From contig CM072148.1 in assembly GCA_036850595.1 (NCBI GenBank), positions 214,584 through 278,583 of the forward strand: a stretch of DNA of 64,000 nucleotides, read 5' to 3'. The translations under genes were made by a program, and so were the position numbers. The notes beneath the pieces are model-generated. The model saw only the letters and a program-made list of their open reading frames with translations. It did not search any database and was not told the origin of the DNA. Shown one piece after another: positions 13,641 through 25,329 of the stretch. How positions within the stretch are numbered: the stretch's first letter is position 1; every line of letters starts with the position of its first letter. The DNA comes from Rhyacichthys aspro (taxonomy: Eukaryota; Chordata; Actinopteri; Gobiiformes; Rhyacichthyidae).

Positions 13641-13990
13641 CATATACAGTAGATGAGATAAGGGCTTATGGTCAGGACATATACATTAGATGAGATAAGG
13701 GCTTATGGTCAGGACATATACAGTAGATGAGATAAGGGCTTATGGTCAGGACATATACAGTAGATGAGATAAGGGCTTATGGTCAGGACTAACAGTAGAT
13801 GAGATAAGGGCTTATGGTAAGACGTTACTGGGAAAGGGCTATGGTCAGGAATATACATTAGATGAGATAAGGGCTTATGGTCAGGACATATACAGTAGAT
13901 GAGATAAGGGCTTATGGTCAGGACATATACAGTAGATGAGATAAGGGCTTATGGTCAGGACATATACATTAGATGAGATAAGGGCTTATT
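13610..13990. repeat. ~37-bp minisatellite grown from the LINE tail
   Basis: Tandem units (GATAAGGGCTTATGGTCAGG then ACATATACAGTAGAT) repeat the last codons and stop of the LINE fragment. About nine or ten copies, some partial. Confidence 0.9.
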
Positions 13991-14139
13991 ACTTAGAAAG
14001 TAAAAGTCTATTAAATGAAAGACTGTCATGTTATTGCAGCTCGACTTAAATTCATAAATAAAGACCAAAAGTATTATTTCAGGTTATTCATGACATTTTA
14101 TTATTCACACATTAAGCGGCCGACCTTACTGTTTATTGG

Positions 14140-15848
14140 TCACGTGACACTGGGTTCATCACGTTCTGGTTCCGTCCTGTGACTTTTTACGTGAGTCCTG
14201 AGGGAACGTCTCTGAGTGAAACACTTTTTACAGACTGGACAGCTGAAAGGTTTCTCTCCTGTGTGGGTTCTGATGTGGGAACTAAGACAAGACTTCCGTA
14301 CAAAACTTTTCTCACAGACCGTACAGCTGTAAGGCTTCTCTCCTGTGTGAGTTCTCATGTGTGAACTAAGAATAGACCTCCGTATAAAACTTTTCTCACA
14401 GACTGGACAGCTGAAAGGTTTCTCTCCTGTGTGGGTTCTGATGTGGGAACTAAGACAAGACTTCCGTATAAAACATTTCTCACAGACTGGACAGCTGTAA
14501 GGCTTCTCTCCTGTGTGGATTTTTATATGTGCCTGAAGATGAACTCTATGCCCAAATCTTTTCTCACAGAGTGTACAGCTGAAAGGCTTCTCTCCAGTGT
14601 GGGTTCTCATGTGTGAACTGATATAATATTTCTGCAAAAAACATTTCTTACAGACTGGACAGCTGAAAGGCTTCTCTCCTGTGTGGGTTTTTATATGTTT
14701 CTGAAGATTAACCTTTTGCCCAAATCTTTTCTCACAAACTGAACAGCTGTAGGGTTTCTCTCCAGTGTGAGTCCTCATATGGACCTTAAGATTACTCTTT
14801 ACTCTAAAAGCCTTCTCACAAACTGAACATTTAAAAGCTTTTGGTGCTGTGTGGACTATTAAGTGTCTCTGTAAATCTGAGTTACGCAGAAACTTCTTCT
14901 CACACTGGGAACATTTGTAGCGTTTGTTTTTTCCTCCAGCGTCACTCACAGAGGAGTTGGTGTGGATCATGGCGAAGCTCCTTTTAGACAGAGACTCGTC
15001 TGGAGTCCAGTCTTCAGAGTTGTCAGTGTCTGAAGAGCTGTAGGAGTCTGAGTGTAAATGTGTGAGTGTATCTGAGCTGCAGCCTGCTTCTGCTCCACAG
15101 TCCTCTCCATTAGGTTCCTCTCTGTTCTCCTCAGTTGGTCTCTGATGAAGCACAGAGGACTTGTCTTCATCATCTTCAGTTTTCACGGTGACAATGTGGA
15201 ACGGCAGCTCCTCCAGCTGCTCAGGCTCCTGTTTGATGCACAGATCTGGCTCCTCTTTAATGCGACGTGTCTCCCAGCTGCACAAAAACAACACCAAAAA
15301 CCAATGTTATAATGATTGAAGCATATAAATACAAAGAAGCTGTCATGTTGCACGAGGAAAAGAGAAATAATGAAAGGATATTTTATTAACACTTGTGCTG
15401 TGCCATGTTGTAGACTATAGCTATTCCTTCTTTTATGAGCCGTTCATGTTACATTAACAAACATAACATGTTGTAAGACTGTGCTGCATGGGTCTGTTGA
15501 ATCTGGGCCAACTTTCTCCACATCCCTCTTTGTTCCAGATTCAGAAGAACACAGAAGATGGCGCTGTTTTAAACAAAGCACAACTTAGCAGAATGCAATG
15601 AATAACAGAACGCAATGTCAGAAATAAAAACTGTAAAAATCTGTGAAATGCTCCATTCCCGTGTGTTCCTCAGACAGAGCTGCTCTGAGGCTGGAACTCC
15701 GCTGAATGTGCGGCTCCGGAGCAGCTGCAGCGCCGTTAGCCTGAGTGTGTCCCGGTAAAAGCGCCCCCTGTCGGCTCTGCTCTGACCTGTGTGTGGTGTC
15801 CGCGGGATCCCACAGCTCCGTCTCCTCCTTCAGCTTCACTTCTGCCAT
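14140..15848 (-). CDS. C2H2 zinc-finger protein, gene E (9 fingers)
   Basis: Reverse-strand gene, exons complement(15787-15848) and complement(14140-15277), 399 aa. Exon 1 is the MAEVK cassette (62 nt, phase 2). The 509-nt intron matches that of gene A in length and sequence, and exon 2 begins SWETRRIKEEPDLCIKQEP as in A. The linker (TVKTEDDED, SSVLHQRPTEENREEPNGED) is followed by nine C2H2 fingers from YKCSQCEKKF to FSCPVCKKCF with regular TGEKP linkers. Fingers 6-9 are very similar to one another (RKSCLSSHIRTH repeated), suggesting recent tandem finger duplication. The tail ends SHRTEPERDEPSVT. AATAAAA lies just downstream. With gene A it forms an inverted pair about 13 kb apart. Confidence 0.88.
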
Positions 15849-16801
15849 GTTTCACTGCGCTCTGTTCACTTTAAGGCTCCGCTTTGGGGCTGTTTGTCAC
15901 ACAGTTAGCTTCGGAGCTAATCACACAGGGGTCCTCACGAGTTCACTGCGGGCGTCCTCACAGCTGCCTGATTAAAAACACATGGAAAAGACCCAAAAGA
16001 CCCAGCTCTGGAGGAAGCCTTCACCTCTGGTCTAAAAATAAGAGAACAAACGTTAGGGTTTAACATCTTCTATAATAATAAGGGAATAATAATGACGAAA
16101 ATAAGACCCTAACAATAATGAATGAATACCTTATCTTCATTTATCAAAGGTCGGAGCTAAATCTAGACCAAACTCTTTGAAATCAGACATAAACTGTTCT
16201 TCAAGGATTAAACATTAGCCTCACGGTTCTATTTAATAATAAAAAAACTAACAGAAAATATGTGCTATGTGTTTTTGTTCAAGGTGGGCCTCAGTGATAC
16301 TAATGGAACTCACCAGAAAGGAAAAAGAAAGGGCCTCAAAATGGAGCCTTGAGGAACCTCACAGTGAAATGAGACGGTTCAGGACGGTTCTGGATCAAAG
16401 AACCAGAACCGTTTTCAGGAGGATTTGGGTTTAGTTTTTTACTGTTTGTTTGTTTGTGTCCCATTAGAGCAGGTCAGTGATGTTCAGTGATGTGAACTGT
16501 GGTCTTTGAGGCAGGGTTAAACCTGTTCAAATCTCACTCAAACCTGTTAAGATCCAACTAAAACCTGTTCAAATCCCACTAAAACCTGTTAAGATCCAAA
16601 AAAAACCTGTTCAAAACCCCCTAAACAACAAAATCTCAAATCCCACTAAAACCTGTTAAGATCCAACTAAAACCTGTTCAAATCCCACTAAAACCTGCTC
16701 AGATCCAACTAAAACCTGTTCAAATCTCACTAAAATCTGCTCAGATCCAACTAAAACCTGTTCAAATCCTCTGTCTTCTGTTAAAAACTGCAGCGTATCG
16801 A
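14960..16801 (-). repeat. Right arm of large inverted duplication
   Basis: Reverse complement of about 1-2060. Exon 1, intron, upstream block and flanking 1 kb match almost base for base, with scattered differences and a shorter, partly scrambled minisatellite (16520-16780). The outer boundary is at CTGCAGCGTATCGAG (16801). Confidence 0.9.
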
Positions 16802-17936
16802 GGGACATGTGTTTGTGTCTTTATTAAAGTGCACTCACAGTTTAGTCACAGATAAGATTGTGATTAAAAGTCATACAGAACATGTTCATTCTTCAGAGCT
16901 TCATCAGAATATTGCACAGAAACCAATAAATCCAAATAGAGACAGTTTCACCTCCTGTCCACTAGGTGTCTCCACAGACCACACAATAACATGAGCTGTG
17001 TGTGGAAGTTAATACTAATAACAACACATAGACTCAACCAAAGGTGAATTCTACAGAAACAGGATGGTTCTGTCAGTGAGTGGGTAGAGAACATTAGGCC
17101 CATGACTTTGTTCTTTTAACTCATGACGTTGCAGCTGGAGGTCCTAGAACACAGGGCATTTTAGAGCAGCACTGAAGAAAAAGTCAGGAGTGTGTAGCTG
17201 AGTAAAAGAAATTGTATGAAAGTGAGTTTTATGGAGCTCACTTGAACGCTGCGTCTTTTTCTCTCGCTGTCGTCTGTCAAACTGTTTCAGACAAAAACAG
17301 ACTTTCTCTTGATCATTTTGTGAAGGAAATGCTCACAGCTGCAGCCAGTCACAGCGATAAAGTAGAGTTTTTAGTTTAAGGAGTTACAGCCCTCTCTGAA
17401 CCAGACGAGAAGAGGCGCCACGTGGGTTTTCAACTGCACCTTTTCTACGGTGGCCTGGAAGAGCTACACAAATGCACAACATCTGAAGCATTCTTACATT
17501 CACACAAAACATTTTAACATTTTACTGAAAAAATGAACTTAAAACACTTTCACCAAAGGTAGATTTAAAAGGACACACTGTTTCTTGTAAATTAGACATT
17601 CATGTTGTTAATTTGTTCAGTAAAATATCATTATGCTTTATATGTATTTAGCACTTCTAGGCCACCATACTTTTCAGCAGGAGATGATAAACACTGCTCT
17701 CTTTCAGAAGAAGAGCAGAAACAGATCCTCAGACCTGCTCGTCCTTTAATGAGATGAGAGTTATTCTGCTCCGAGCCAGGTTCAACCCAGAGCCAAAGTT
17801 CATTCTACAAGCAATGTTTGGAATAGAATTACAATATTAAAGCTTACTGTTAAAAAAACAACAATAAAAAGGCCCTACAGGAGACGCCGGACCCTGTTAA
17901 ATACGTCTTGGTCCTGATTTTGGAGATGAGAGCTTC
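16802..17936. other. Intergenic DNA, no gene seen
   Basis: Sequence between the inverted-repeat boundary and the 3' end of gene F. No repeat array, element end or credible coding frame was recognised. Confidence 0.55.
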
Positions 17937-19854
17937 TCATTTCATTTCACTGTGAACCAACATGTGACGGTGTAAAGTGGTGTTGAAGTCCTGCTCTCTC
18001 GTCGTGTGCGTTTTTATATGTGAACGGAAATACTGCTTCTGCCTGAAGCGTTTGCTGCAGAAGGGACAGCTGAAGGGCTTCTCTCCGGTGTGGATCCTCA
18101 TGTGGGGCGTCAGGAGGCTCTTCTTGGTGAAACCTCTCTTACAGATGGGACAGCTGAAGGGCTTCTCGCCGCGATGAGCTCTGACGTGACAGTCCAGACT
18201 CAGCTTGTACTTGAACCGAGCGGTGCACTCTGAACAGCTGAAGGGCTCCTCTCCAGTGTGGATCCTCATGTGCGTCAGGAGGTGGGTTTTCTGAGTGAAA
18301 CATTTCTGACAAACTGAGCACCTGAAGGGTTTCTCTCCTGTGTGAGTTCTCATGTGGACCTTCAGAGTACCTTTGTCCCGATAGACCTTTTTACAAACGG
18401 AGCAGACGACCTGTCCAGAACGAATCAGAGCGTTTTTCTGTGACTCTGCTTCAGACAAAAGGAGTCCCTCAGTTTCCATCTGTTCAGAGTCGTCCGGAGG
18501 CTCCCGGCTCTGAGTCCGGTCCAGAGTGAGTCCGTCAGTGTCTGAAGAGCTGTAGGAGTCCGAGTGTAAATGTGTGAGTGGATCTGAGCTGCAGCCTGCT
18601 TCTGCTCCACAGTCCTCTCCATTAGGTTCCTCTCTGTTCTCCTCAGTTGGTCTTTGATGAAGCACAGAGGACTTGTCTTCATCAGTTTTCACAGAGATCT
18701 GTTCTTCCTCTGGTTCCTGTTTAATGTGGACCGGCTCCAAACTGGGGCCCAGCTCTTCTTCCCTCTTCACCGACACAAACTGAACACCTGCAGGACACAG
18801 AAATATAGCTATGATATAAATAAACCAGCAGGGTTTAAACAGCAGCTTAAAATAAAAGGGAGACCCAGGTTCGATTCCCGCTCAGGTCATTTACCCAATG
18901 TCACTCCCCTCTTCTTTGCCCTGTTTCCTGCCTCAACCATCCTTAAAGGCCAAAAATGAAAGAAAAAATTATCTAACAACAGCCAAGGCCAAAACCATAG
19001 CTGTTTTTGGACATTTCTTCAGAGAATTTGGCGCCGAATGGGTCACTTTAATAGTTTGATGTGTATTTACCGTAGCTTCACATCGCACTAATAATCATCC
19101 AGTCGTATTTCATTGTTATCTATTTTAGTTTATTAATGAACTAAAATAATGGCCTCCTCAACAACACAAAACAAAATTCAAGTCCAGACTCAGCTGAATG
19201 ACACTCAGAGCAGTTATGGCTCTGTTATTGTTATTGTTTATCAGCATCGTTTAAAACAGGATCCATTTTCAGGGAGCACTGCTCTGGCACTTTTCGTTTT
19301 TACTTTTCCGTAAAAGTGTGCAGCACAGAAAGATGAAAGTGTCCAGAGACAGTGGAGCCTTGTGAACATGAGTCCAGTGAAAACTCAGAGGAGTTTGAAT
19401 GTGACTGAATCACAGACACATGCAGCAGACTCTGAGTTACAGCTCTTTCCTTCAGAAACACTCACAAAAGGAAAACAACAAGACGACTTCTCAGTTTTAT
19501 CAGATTTATTATTTGACAGGACCCTTCGGTTGTTTGTCCTCTCTGAGCTCCTGTACCGTAAGAACAAGACCAAAGGCGCAACTCAATCCAACCCGCGGCT
19601 GCTTTGACCAAGACTCTCCCAACGACGGCCCTGAGGCACTTTTGGAGGAAACAGAACCAACCTGTTTTGTGTAACACAACTCGTGGCTCCAACACTTGGT
19701 CCAGTAGTTGTTGTTGTGTGTTGTTCCTTTGTTTGACCCTGTGCACTTCCTCCTCATACTCCGCTATGGTTCTTTCAAACAGCTCAAATATCTCTTCAGC
19801 TGCCGCAGTCAGGCGCTCATTCACCAAAGCTCTCAGCTTCTGGCCTTTAGACAT
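17937..19854 (-). CDS. C2H2 zinc-finger protein, gene F (5 fingers)
   Basis: Exons complement(19662-19854) and complement(17937-18787), 347 aa. Exon 1 is the 193-nt MSKGQ cassette (phase 1). Exon 2 starts after TCCTGCAG with GVQFVSVKREEELGPSLEPV. The linker has HIKQEPEEEQ (IKQE replaces IKEE), lacks QLQEFPFTP, and is shortened to SVKTDEDKS. Five C2H2 fingers follow (VVCSVCKKVY to FSCPFCSKRF), then a partial sixth (TTLHRHMLVHSE) without Cys. The conserved MSKGQ upstream block is cut off about 65 bp upstream of the ATG and replaced by unrelated sequence. The first ~150 bp of intron 1 match gene P. Confidence 0.85.
18840..18960 (+). mobile_element. tRNA-derived SINE-like fragment
   Basis: GGTTCGATTCCCGCTCAGG resembles a tRNA B box. 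It is followed by CATTTACCCAATGTCACTCC, CCCTGTTTCCTGCC and CTTAAAGGCCAAAAATGA, a pattern seen in teleost SINEs. It lies in intron 1 of gene F. No A box or target duplication was identified. Confidence 0.5.
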
Positions 19855-19942
19855 TTTTACAAACTGTCTCTGTAGCTTTAGCTCCACTCAGCTAATGGCA
19901 CTGAGACAAATACACTCCACACCGAGGCCAGCTCAAAACTAA

Positions 19943-20720
19943 GAGTTTAGGAGCATTACCGCCCCCTGCTGTTCACACCAGACACACAACTACAACCTGC
20001 TCAGATCCGACTGAAACCAAATTAAGAAAAATGAATCTTAATTTGAATAGGCTCCTCGCCATCGCCTAATTACACCGTAAAGGTCAAAGAGCAGTGACAC
20101 TGGTAGATGTTGTATTTCAGAGACGTTGGGCTGAGCTCCAAAAGAAGCATTTTAATACAGTTTAGTTCCTGCACTAAAAAAAAAAAAGTAATCTGTCAGT
20201 GGTCCGGATGAGAACTCCTGGCCCACGGGTCAAATCCAGTCCTTAGACGTCTTTCTGTGGTCCTTTCCGCTTTTTCAGTTGTGAAGATTTGCGGAGATTA
20301 TTTAATGTACATTTTCAAAACGATCTTTGGCTGTTGCTGCATTTCTAAAGAATTCTCTCTGATGACTTGACACTGGTTTTAGAATTTATAATACTATAAA
20401 ATCATTAAAATATTCTTATTTGTAGATTTATTTAAAGCTAATTTTAATTTCAACAGTATTTTTTGGCAGATCATGACACACCTGTCTCTGAACTCTGAAC
20501 AAAGCCGTCAGGAGAACAGGGTCTTTGTCAGCGAAAATCAAAAGAGAACCTCATAGTTTTTACATCAATTTATTGAAAAGACATGAACTGAAAAAAACAT
20601 GGACATGTTTGTAGCGTGTTCGGTGGAGGTCAGAGATACCGTCCCGGGACAGCTGTAGTCCAGAGGTGTCTCTCCTCCTCCACAGTGTGAGTGGAGGCCT
20701 GTAGGAGCACATGCAGCTGT
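19943..20720. other. Intergenic DNA, no gene seen
   Basis: Region between the gene F first exon and the gene G 3' end. It contains one stray unit of the 21-bp family (AACCTGCTCAGATCC near 19996). Nothing else recognisable. Confidence 0.5.
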
Positions 20721-21024
20721 GATCGGTCCTTTAGACTCTGTCTGTGATCGGTCCTTTAGACTCTGTCTGTGATCGGTCCTTTAGACTCAGTCCTGTCTGT
20801 GATCGGTCCTTTAGACTCTGTCTGTGATCGGTCCTTTAGACCTTTATTTCTTTTTTTTGTTTTTGTTTTTTTGTTTACTTTTTGTTTCTCTGTCTGTGAT
20901 CGGTCCTTTAGACTCAGTCCTGTCTGTGATCGGTCCTTTAGACTCTGTCTGTGATCGGTCCTTTAGACTCTGTCTGTGATCAGTCCTTTAGACTCAGTCT
21001 GTGATCAGTCCTTTAGACTCAGAC
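20721..21024. repeat. CTGTGATCGGTCCTTTAGAC minisatellite, 3' of gene G
   Basis: Tandem units TCTGTGATCGGTCCTTTAGA of variable length, interrupted by a T-rich stretch (20845-20885). The array begins at the stop codon of gene G, so it forms the start of that gene's 3' UTR. Confidence 0.9.
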
Positions 21025-23031
21025 CTACTGGGCCTCGGTTCGGTGAGTTCCTAAGTGTTTCCTCAGACCACTCCTCTGAGCGAAGCCCCTGTTGCAGACT
21101 GAGCAGCTGTAGGGCTTCTCTCCGGTGTGCGTTCTCATGTGCAGAGTGAGATGACTCCTCTGTGGAAAACCCTTCCCACAGAGCAAACATCTGAAGGGTT
21201 TGTCTCCTGTGTGGACTCTGGTGTGTTCGACCAGCAGGCGTTTGGCGGTGAAGGTTTTCCCACAGACTGAGCAGCTGAAGGGCTTTTCTCCTGTGTGAGT
21301 TCTGATGTGGATCTTCAGGTGGTTTCCTTGAGTAAAACCTTTCTCACAGAATGGACAGATGAAGCGTTTGTGTCCTGTGTGAACAGACGAGTGTCTCTGT
21401 AACTCTGAGTTACGCTGAAACCCTTTCCCACAATCTGAGCACCTGTGAGGTCTGGTGTTTCCTTCATCACTCACAGAGTCAGGATTTATCGCTGAAGTCA
21501 GGTCTGAGTGTGTTTTCATATGTTCGCTCAGAGAATCATTATCTGTGAAGCCTTTCCTACAAACTGAACAGATGAAAGGCTTCTCTTTTGTGTGAGTTCT
21601 CATGTGCGACTGAAGATGAAACCTGAGCAGACTCTCGTGTCCACAAACTGAGCATTTGTAAGGTTTTTCTCCAGAGTGAACCATCATGTGTCTCTGTAAC
21701 TCAGAGTTACGCTGAAACCTCTTCCCACACTCAGAGCAGCTGTAAGGTCTGGAGTTTCTCAATGGAGTCCAGTCTTCAGAGTCGTCAGTGTCTGAAGAGC
21801 TGTAGGAGTCTGAGTGTAAATGTGTGAGTGGATCTGAGCTGCAGCCTGCTTCTGCTCCACAGTCCTCTCCATTAGGTTCCTCTCTGTTCTCCTCAGTTGG
21901 TCTTTGATGAAGCACAGAGGACTTGTCTTCATCATCTTCAGTTTTCACAGAGACAGGAGTGAATGGGAACTCCTGCAGCTGTTCTTCCTCTGGTTCCTCT
22001 TTAATGTGGACCGGCTCCAGACTCGGGCCCAGCTCTTCTTCCCTCTTCACCGACACAAACTGAACACCTGCAGGACACAGAAAAGAAGAATTTGAGAAGA
22101 ACGTTTACAGTGACCTTTACCTGTAAGAATAAGAGAGCTGTCGGGGGTCTCCTGAGTCCGGGGTCTCCCGAGTCCAGAGTCTACGGTCGGGTCCAACTCG
22201 AATCCCTGCTGTGTCCTGGCTTTACCTGTGTTTGAAGCCAGATTTTCCTGTTCACCTTGAGTTTTCTCAGAGACACAAGTGAACAGGAGCTGCTCTTCTT
22301 CTGGTTCCTCTGGTTCTTCTGGTTCCTCTGGTTCTTCTTTAACCCGGAGCTCAGTGTTGTTCTGGTCCAGTCTAATCACAAACATATTCCGATCAATAAT
22401 GAATTATTTATCTTAGTTTTTCTCATTATTCTGTTACTTTGCAGCGTCGGGTTTCACTGTATTTTTATTTTACTTGTATTATAAATATTCCTGCTAAAAC
22501 TCTACACAAACATCAGGTGATGTTTCTTACTGAGCTGGAGTCTGGATCTCACCTGTTCAGCAGACTAAACTTTCTCTCCATTTAATAAAAGCTTTTGCGA
22601 GATTTATGCGGGTTTTATTCCATTTACTCTCCTGTTTTCGGTTCGCTGCTCTTTTCTGTGTTGCTCTCTTCTTCTGTTGTTTCACAGTCAGCGCTGGAAT
22701 AGGCACTTTCTCCGCTGCCATTATTCTAATGTTTGTTCAGGCCACAGCGCCCCCTGTCGGCTCTGCTCTGACCTGAGCAGCCGTAGCGCCTTCTCTCTTA
22801 CCTCACTAGCCCCTCTTTACCTCGTAGCGCCCCCTGTCGGCTCTGCTCTGACCTGAGCAGCTGTAGCGCCCCCTGTCGGCTCTGCTCTGACCTGAGCAGC
22901 TGTAGCGCCCCCTGTCGGCTCTGCTCTGACCTGTGCAGCTGTAGCGCCCCCTGTCGGCTCTGCTCTGACCTGTGTGTGGTGTCCGCGGGATCCCACAGCT
23001 CCGTCTCCTCCTTCAGCTTCACTTCTGCCAT
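21025..23031 (-). CDS. C2H2 zinc-finger protein, gene G (8 fingers, bridging exon)
   Basis: Three exons, complement(22970-23031), complement(22226-22371) and complement(21025-22067); 416 aa. Exon 1 is the MAEVK cassette (phase 2). The 146-nt middle exon (after TGTGATTAG) reads LDQNNTELRVKEEPEEPEEP and ends CAAACACAG|GTAAAG in phase 1. The third exon then reads GVQFVSVKREEELGPSLEP. Eight fingers form two blocks (three then five), separated by a spacer (DLTSAINPDSVSDEGN) that repeats the pre-finger linker; each block opens with QRNSELQRH. Finger 2 lacks the usual aromatic (GHESLLRFHLQSH) but keeps its zinc ligands. The exon 1 donor is tandemly repeated in the intron (see finding). Confidence 0.84.
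22740..22980 (-). repeat. 39-bp splice-donor minisatellite in gene G intron 1
   Basis: Reverse-strand units of 39 bp carry CAG|GTCAGAGCAGAG, the donor of the MAEVK exon. GT positions at 22969 (exon end), 22930, 22891 and 22852 are exactly 39 nt apart. A further, displaced copy lies near 22770. Confidence 0.92.
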
Positions 23032-23176
23032 GTTTCACTGCGCTCTGTTCACTTTAAGGCTCCGCTTTAGGGCTGTTTGTCACACAGTTAGCTTCGGAGC
23101 TAATCACACAGGGGTCCTCACGAGTTCACTGCGGGCGTCCTCACAGCTGCCTGATTAAAAACACACGGAAAAGACC

Positions 23177-23818
23177 CAGCTGTGGAGGAAGACTAACTTC
23201 AGCTTCATCTCTGTCTGGTGTCTGAGGGTATGTCTTATAAATAACATTCATTGACTCTCTGCGTTTTGATGTTTTAAAGAATTAAAAAAGTGCAAACGTA
23301 TGTGATATTAACATACATTTTGTGGGAAATATGTTTTTGAAAAGTCTGTAGTAATGCCATATGTTTGTTTATTTTCCCATTAATAAACCAAATATAAATC
23401 CAAGTGCTCTGACGTGATGTAAAAAAGAAAATTATTCCTCGACAGAGAGTCCAGCATCTTCAGAGAAACTGGTCCTTATGAACTCTAAGGATTTTAAACG
23501 AAGGATGGATGTGTTATAACAATTCAAAAGTGTAAAATATTAAATACTGTGGATTTTTAACAACAGCCAAAATTAAACAATAAATAAAATATAAAACGTT
23601 TTCTGTAAATGTGAAAACAATGTGAAGATTCATGTTGTTTGTGGAGGATTTCATTCAGTTTTATTTCAGCTCAGTTTCACAACAATTGCCTGAAAAGGCT
23701 GAACAAAAACAGAAAACAGTAAAAATACAAACAAGTATAAGTTAATTCTGTTACATTACAACACACAATATTCATAAATATTTATAAATATATCTATAAT
23801 GAAGTGAGAGATATCTAC
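23177..23818. other. Intergenic DNA, no gene seen
   Basis: AT-rich spacer between the gene G upstream block and the gene H 3' end. No recognisable feature. Confidence 0.5.
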
Positions 23819-25184
23819 CTATGGTACAGGCTCACAGGCAGGGTTTTTAAAACAGGTTTTATTTGGATCTGAACAGGTTTCAGGTGGTTTTGAGCAGGTT
23901 TCAGGTGGTTGTAAACAGGTTTTATGTTGTTTTGAGCAGGTTTTATGTGGTTTTGAGCAGGTTTTAGGTGGTTTTGAGCAGGTTTCAGGTGGTTTTGAGC
24001 CGGTTTTAGGTGGTTTTGAGCAGGTTTCAGGTGGTTTTGAGCTGTGGGTTTTCAGGTGTCTTCTCAGGTAGCTCTTGTCGGAGAAGCTCTTGCTGCAGAC
24101 TGAGCAGCTGTAAGGCTTCTCTCCAGTGTGGATTCGCAGGTGGCGCTGCAGGAAGTACTGATAGAGGAAGTCTTTGCTGCAGAAGGGACAGCTGAAGGGC
24201 TTGTGTCCGGTGTGAGACGTCAGGTGGTGCTTCAGCAGGTGTCTGTAGGCGAAGCCCCGGCCGCAGACCCGACAGCTGTAGGGCTTCTCTCCGGTGTGCG
24301 TCCTCATGTGCTCGTTCAGGTGGCTCCTGCGGGTGAAGCCCCTGTCGCAGACTGAACAGCTGAAGGGCTTCTGGCCGCTGTGCGTCGCCGTGTGGTGGTC
24401 CAGGCTGGTTTTGTGAGTGAAGCTGGAGCCGCACTGCGAACAGACGAAGGTTTTCTCTCCGGAGTGTGTCCTCATGTGCTCGTTCAGGTGGTTCCTCTGA
24501 GTGAAGCTCTTCCCACAGACAGAACACACGAAGGGCTTCTCTCCGGTGTGAGTCCGTTTGTGGATCTTCAGAGTGCTTTTGTCAGAAAAAGCCTTCTCAC
24601 AGAGACGACACTTGAAGGGCCGCTCTCCAGTGTGAACCAGCACATGTCTGTCTAAATGAGCTCTCTTCTGAAACCTCCGGCCGCACTCTGAACAGCTGTA
24701 AGGTTTGGAGCTCCCTTCAGTCTTAGAGGAGTCAGAATTTAGCATCGCAAAGCTTCTTTTGTGAGACGTCTGCTCCTGAGCCCAGTCTTCAGACTGGTCC
24801 GTGGAGAGTCCATCAGAGTCTGAGTGTAAATGTGTGAGTGGATCTGAGCTGCAGCCTGCTTCTGCTCCACAGTCCTCTCCATTAGGTTCCTCTCTGTTCT
24901 CCTCAGTTGGTCTCTGATGAAGCACAGAGGACTTGTCTTCATCATCTTCAGTTTTCACAGAGACAGGAGTGAATGGGAACTCTTGCAGCTGTTCTTCCTC
25001 TGGTTCCTCTTTAATGTGGACCGGCTCCAAACTGGACACAAACGACATAATCATCTCAAATTCATTAAACACAGATTCTACTTGTGCGGAGCTGTAGCGC
25101 CCCCTGTCGGCTCTGCTCTGACCTGTGTGTGGTGTCCGCGGGATCCCACAGCTCCGTCTCCTCCTTCAGCTTCACTTCTGCCAT
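23819..25184 (-). CDS. C2H2 zinc-finger protein, gene H (8 fingers, repeat-coded tail)
   Basis: Exons complement(25123-25184) and complement(23819-25031), 424 aa, separated by a 91-nt intron, very short for this family. Exon 1 is the MAEVK cassette (phase 2). Exon 2 starts after TTTGTGTCCAG and reads SLEPVHIKEEPEEEQLQEF, with SVKTEDDED and the conserved linker. Eight fingers run from YSCSECGRRF to YSCSVCSKSF. After the last finger comes a ~70-residue tail of about ten seven-residue repeats (KPPETCS, KPPKTCS, KPHKTCS), encoded by the 21-bp minisatellite. The tail adds roughly ten cysteines and many prolines. The coding sequence in this exon is more GC-rich than in its neighbours. Confidence 0.87.
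23840..24045 (-). repeat. 21-bp minisatellite coding the tail of gene H
   Basis: About ten 21-bp units (plus strand CAGGTTTCAGGTGGTTTTGAG). The period is a multiple of three, so the frame stays open. It is a member of the dispersed 21-bp family of the window. Confidence 0.92.
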
Positions 25185-25329
25185 GTTCCACTGCGCTCTG
25201 TTCACTTTAAGGCTCCGCTTTGGGGCTGTTTGTCACACAGTTAGCTTCGGAGCTAATCACACAGGGGTCCTCACGAGTTCACTGCGGGCGTCCTCACAGC
25301 TGCCTGATTAAAAACACACGGAAAAGACC

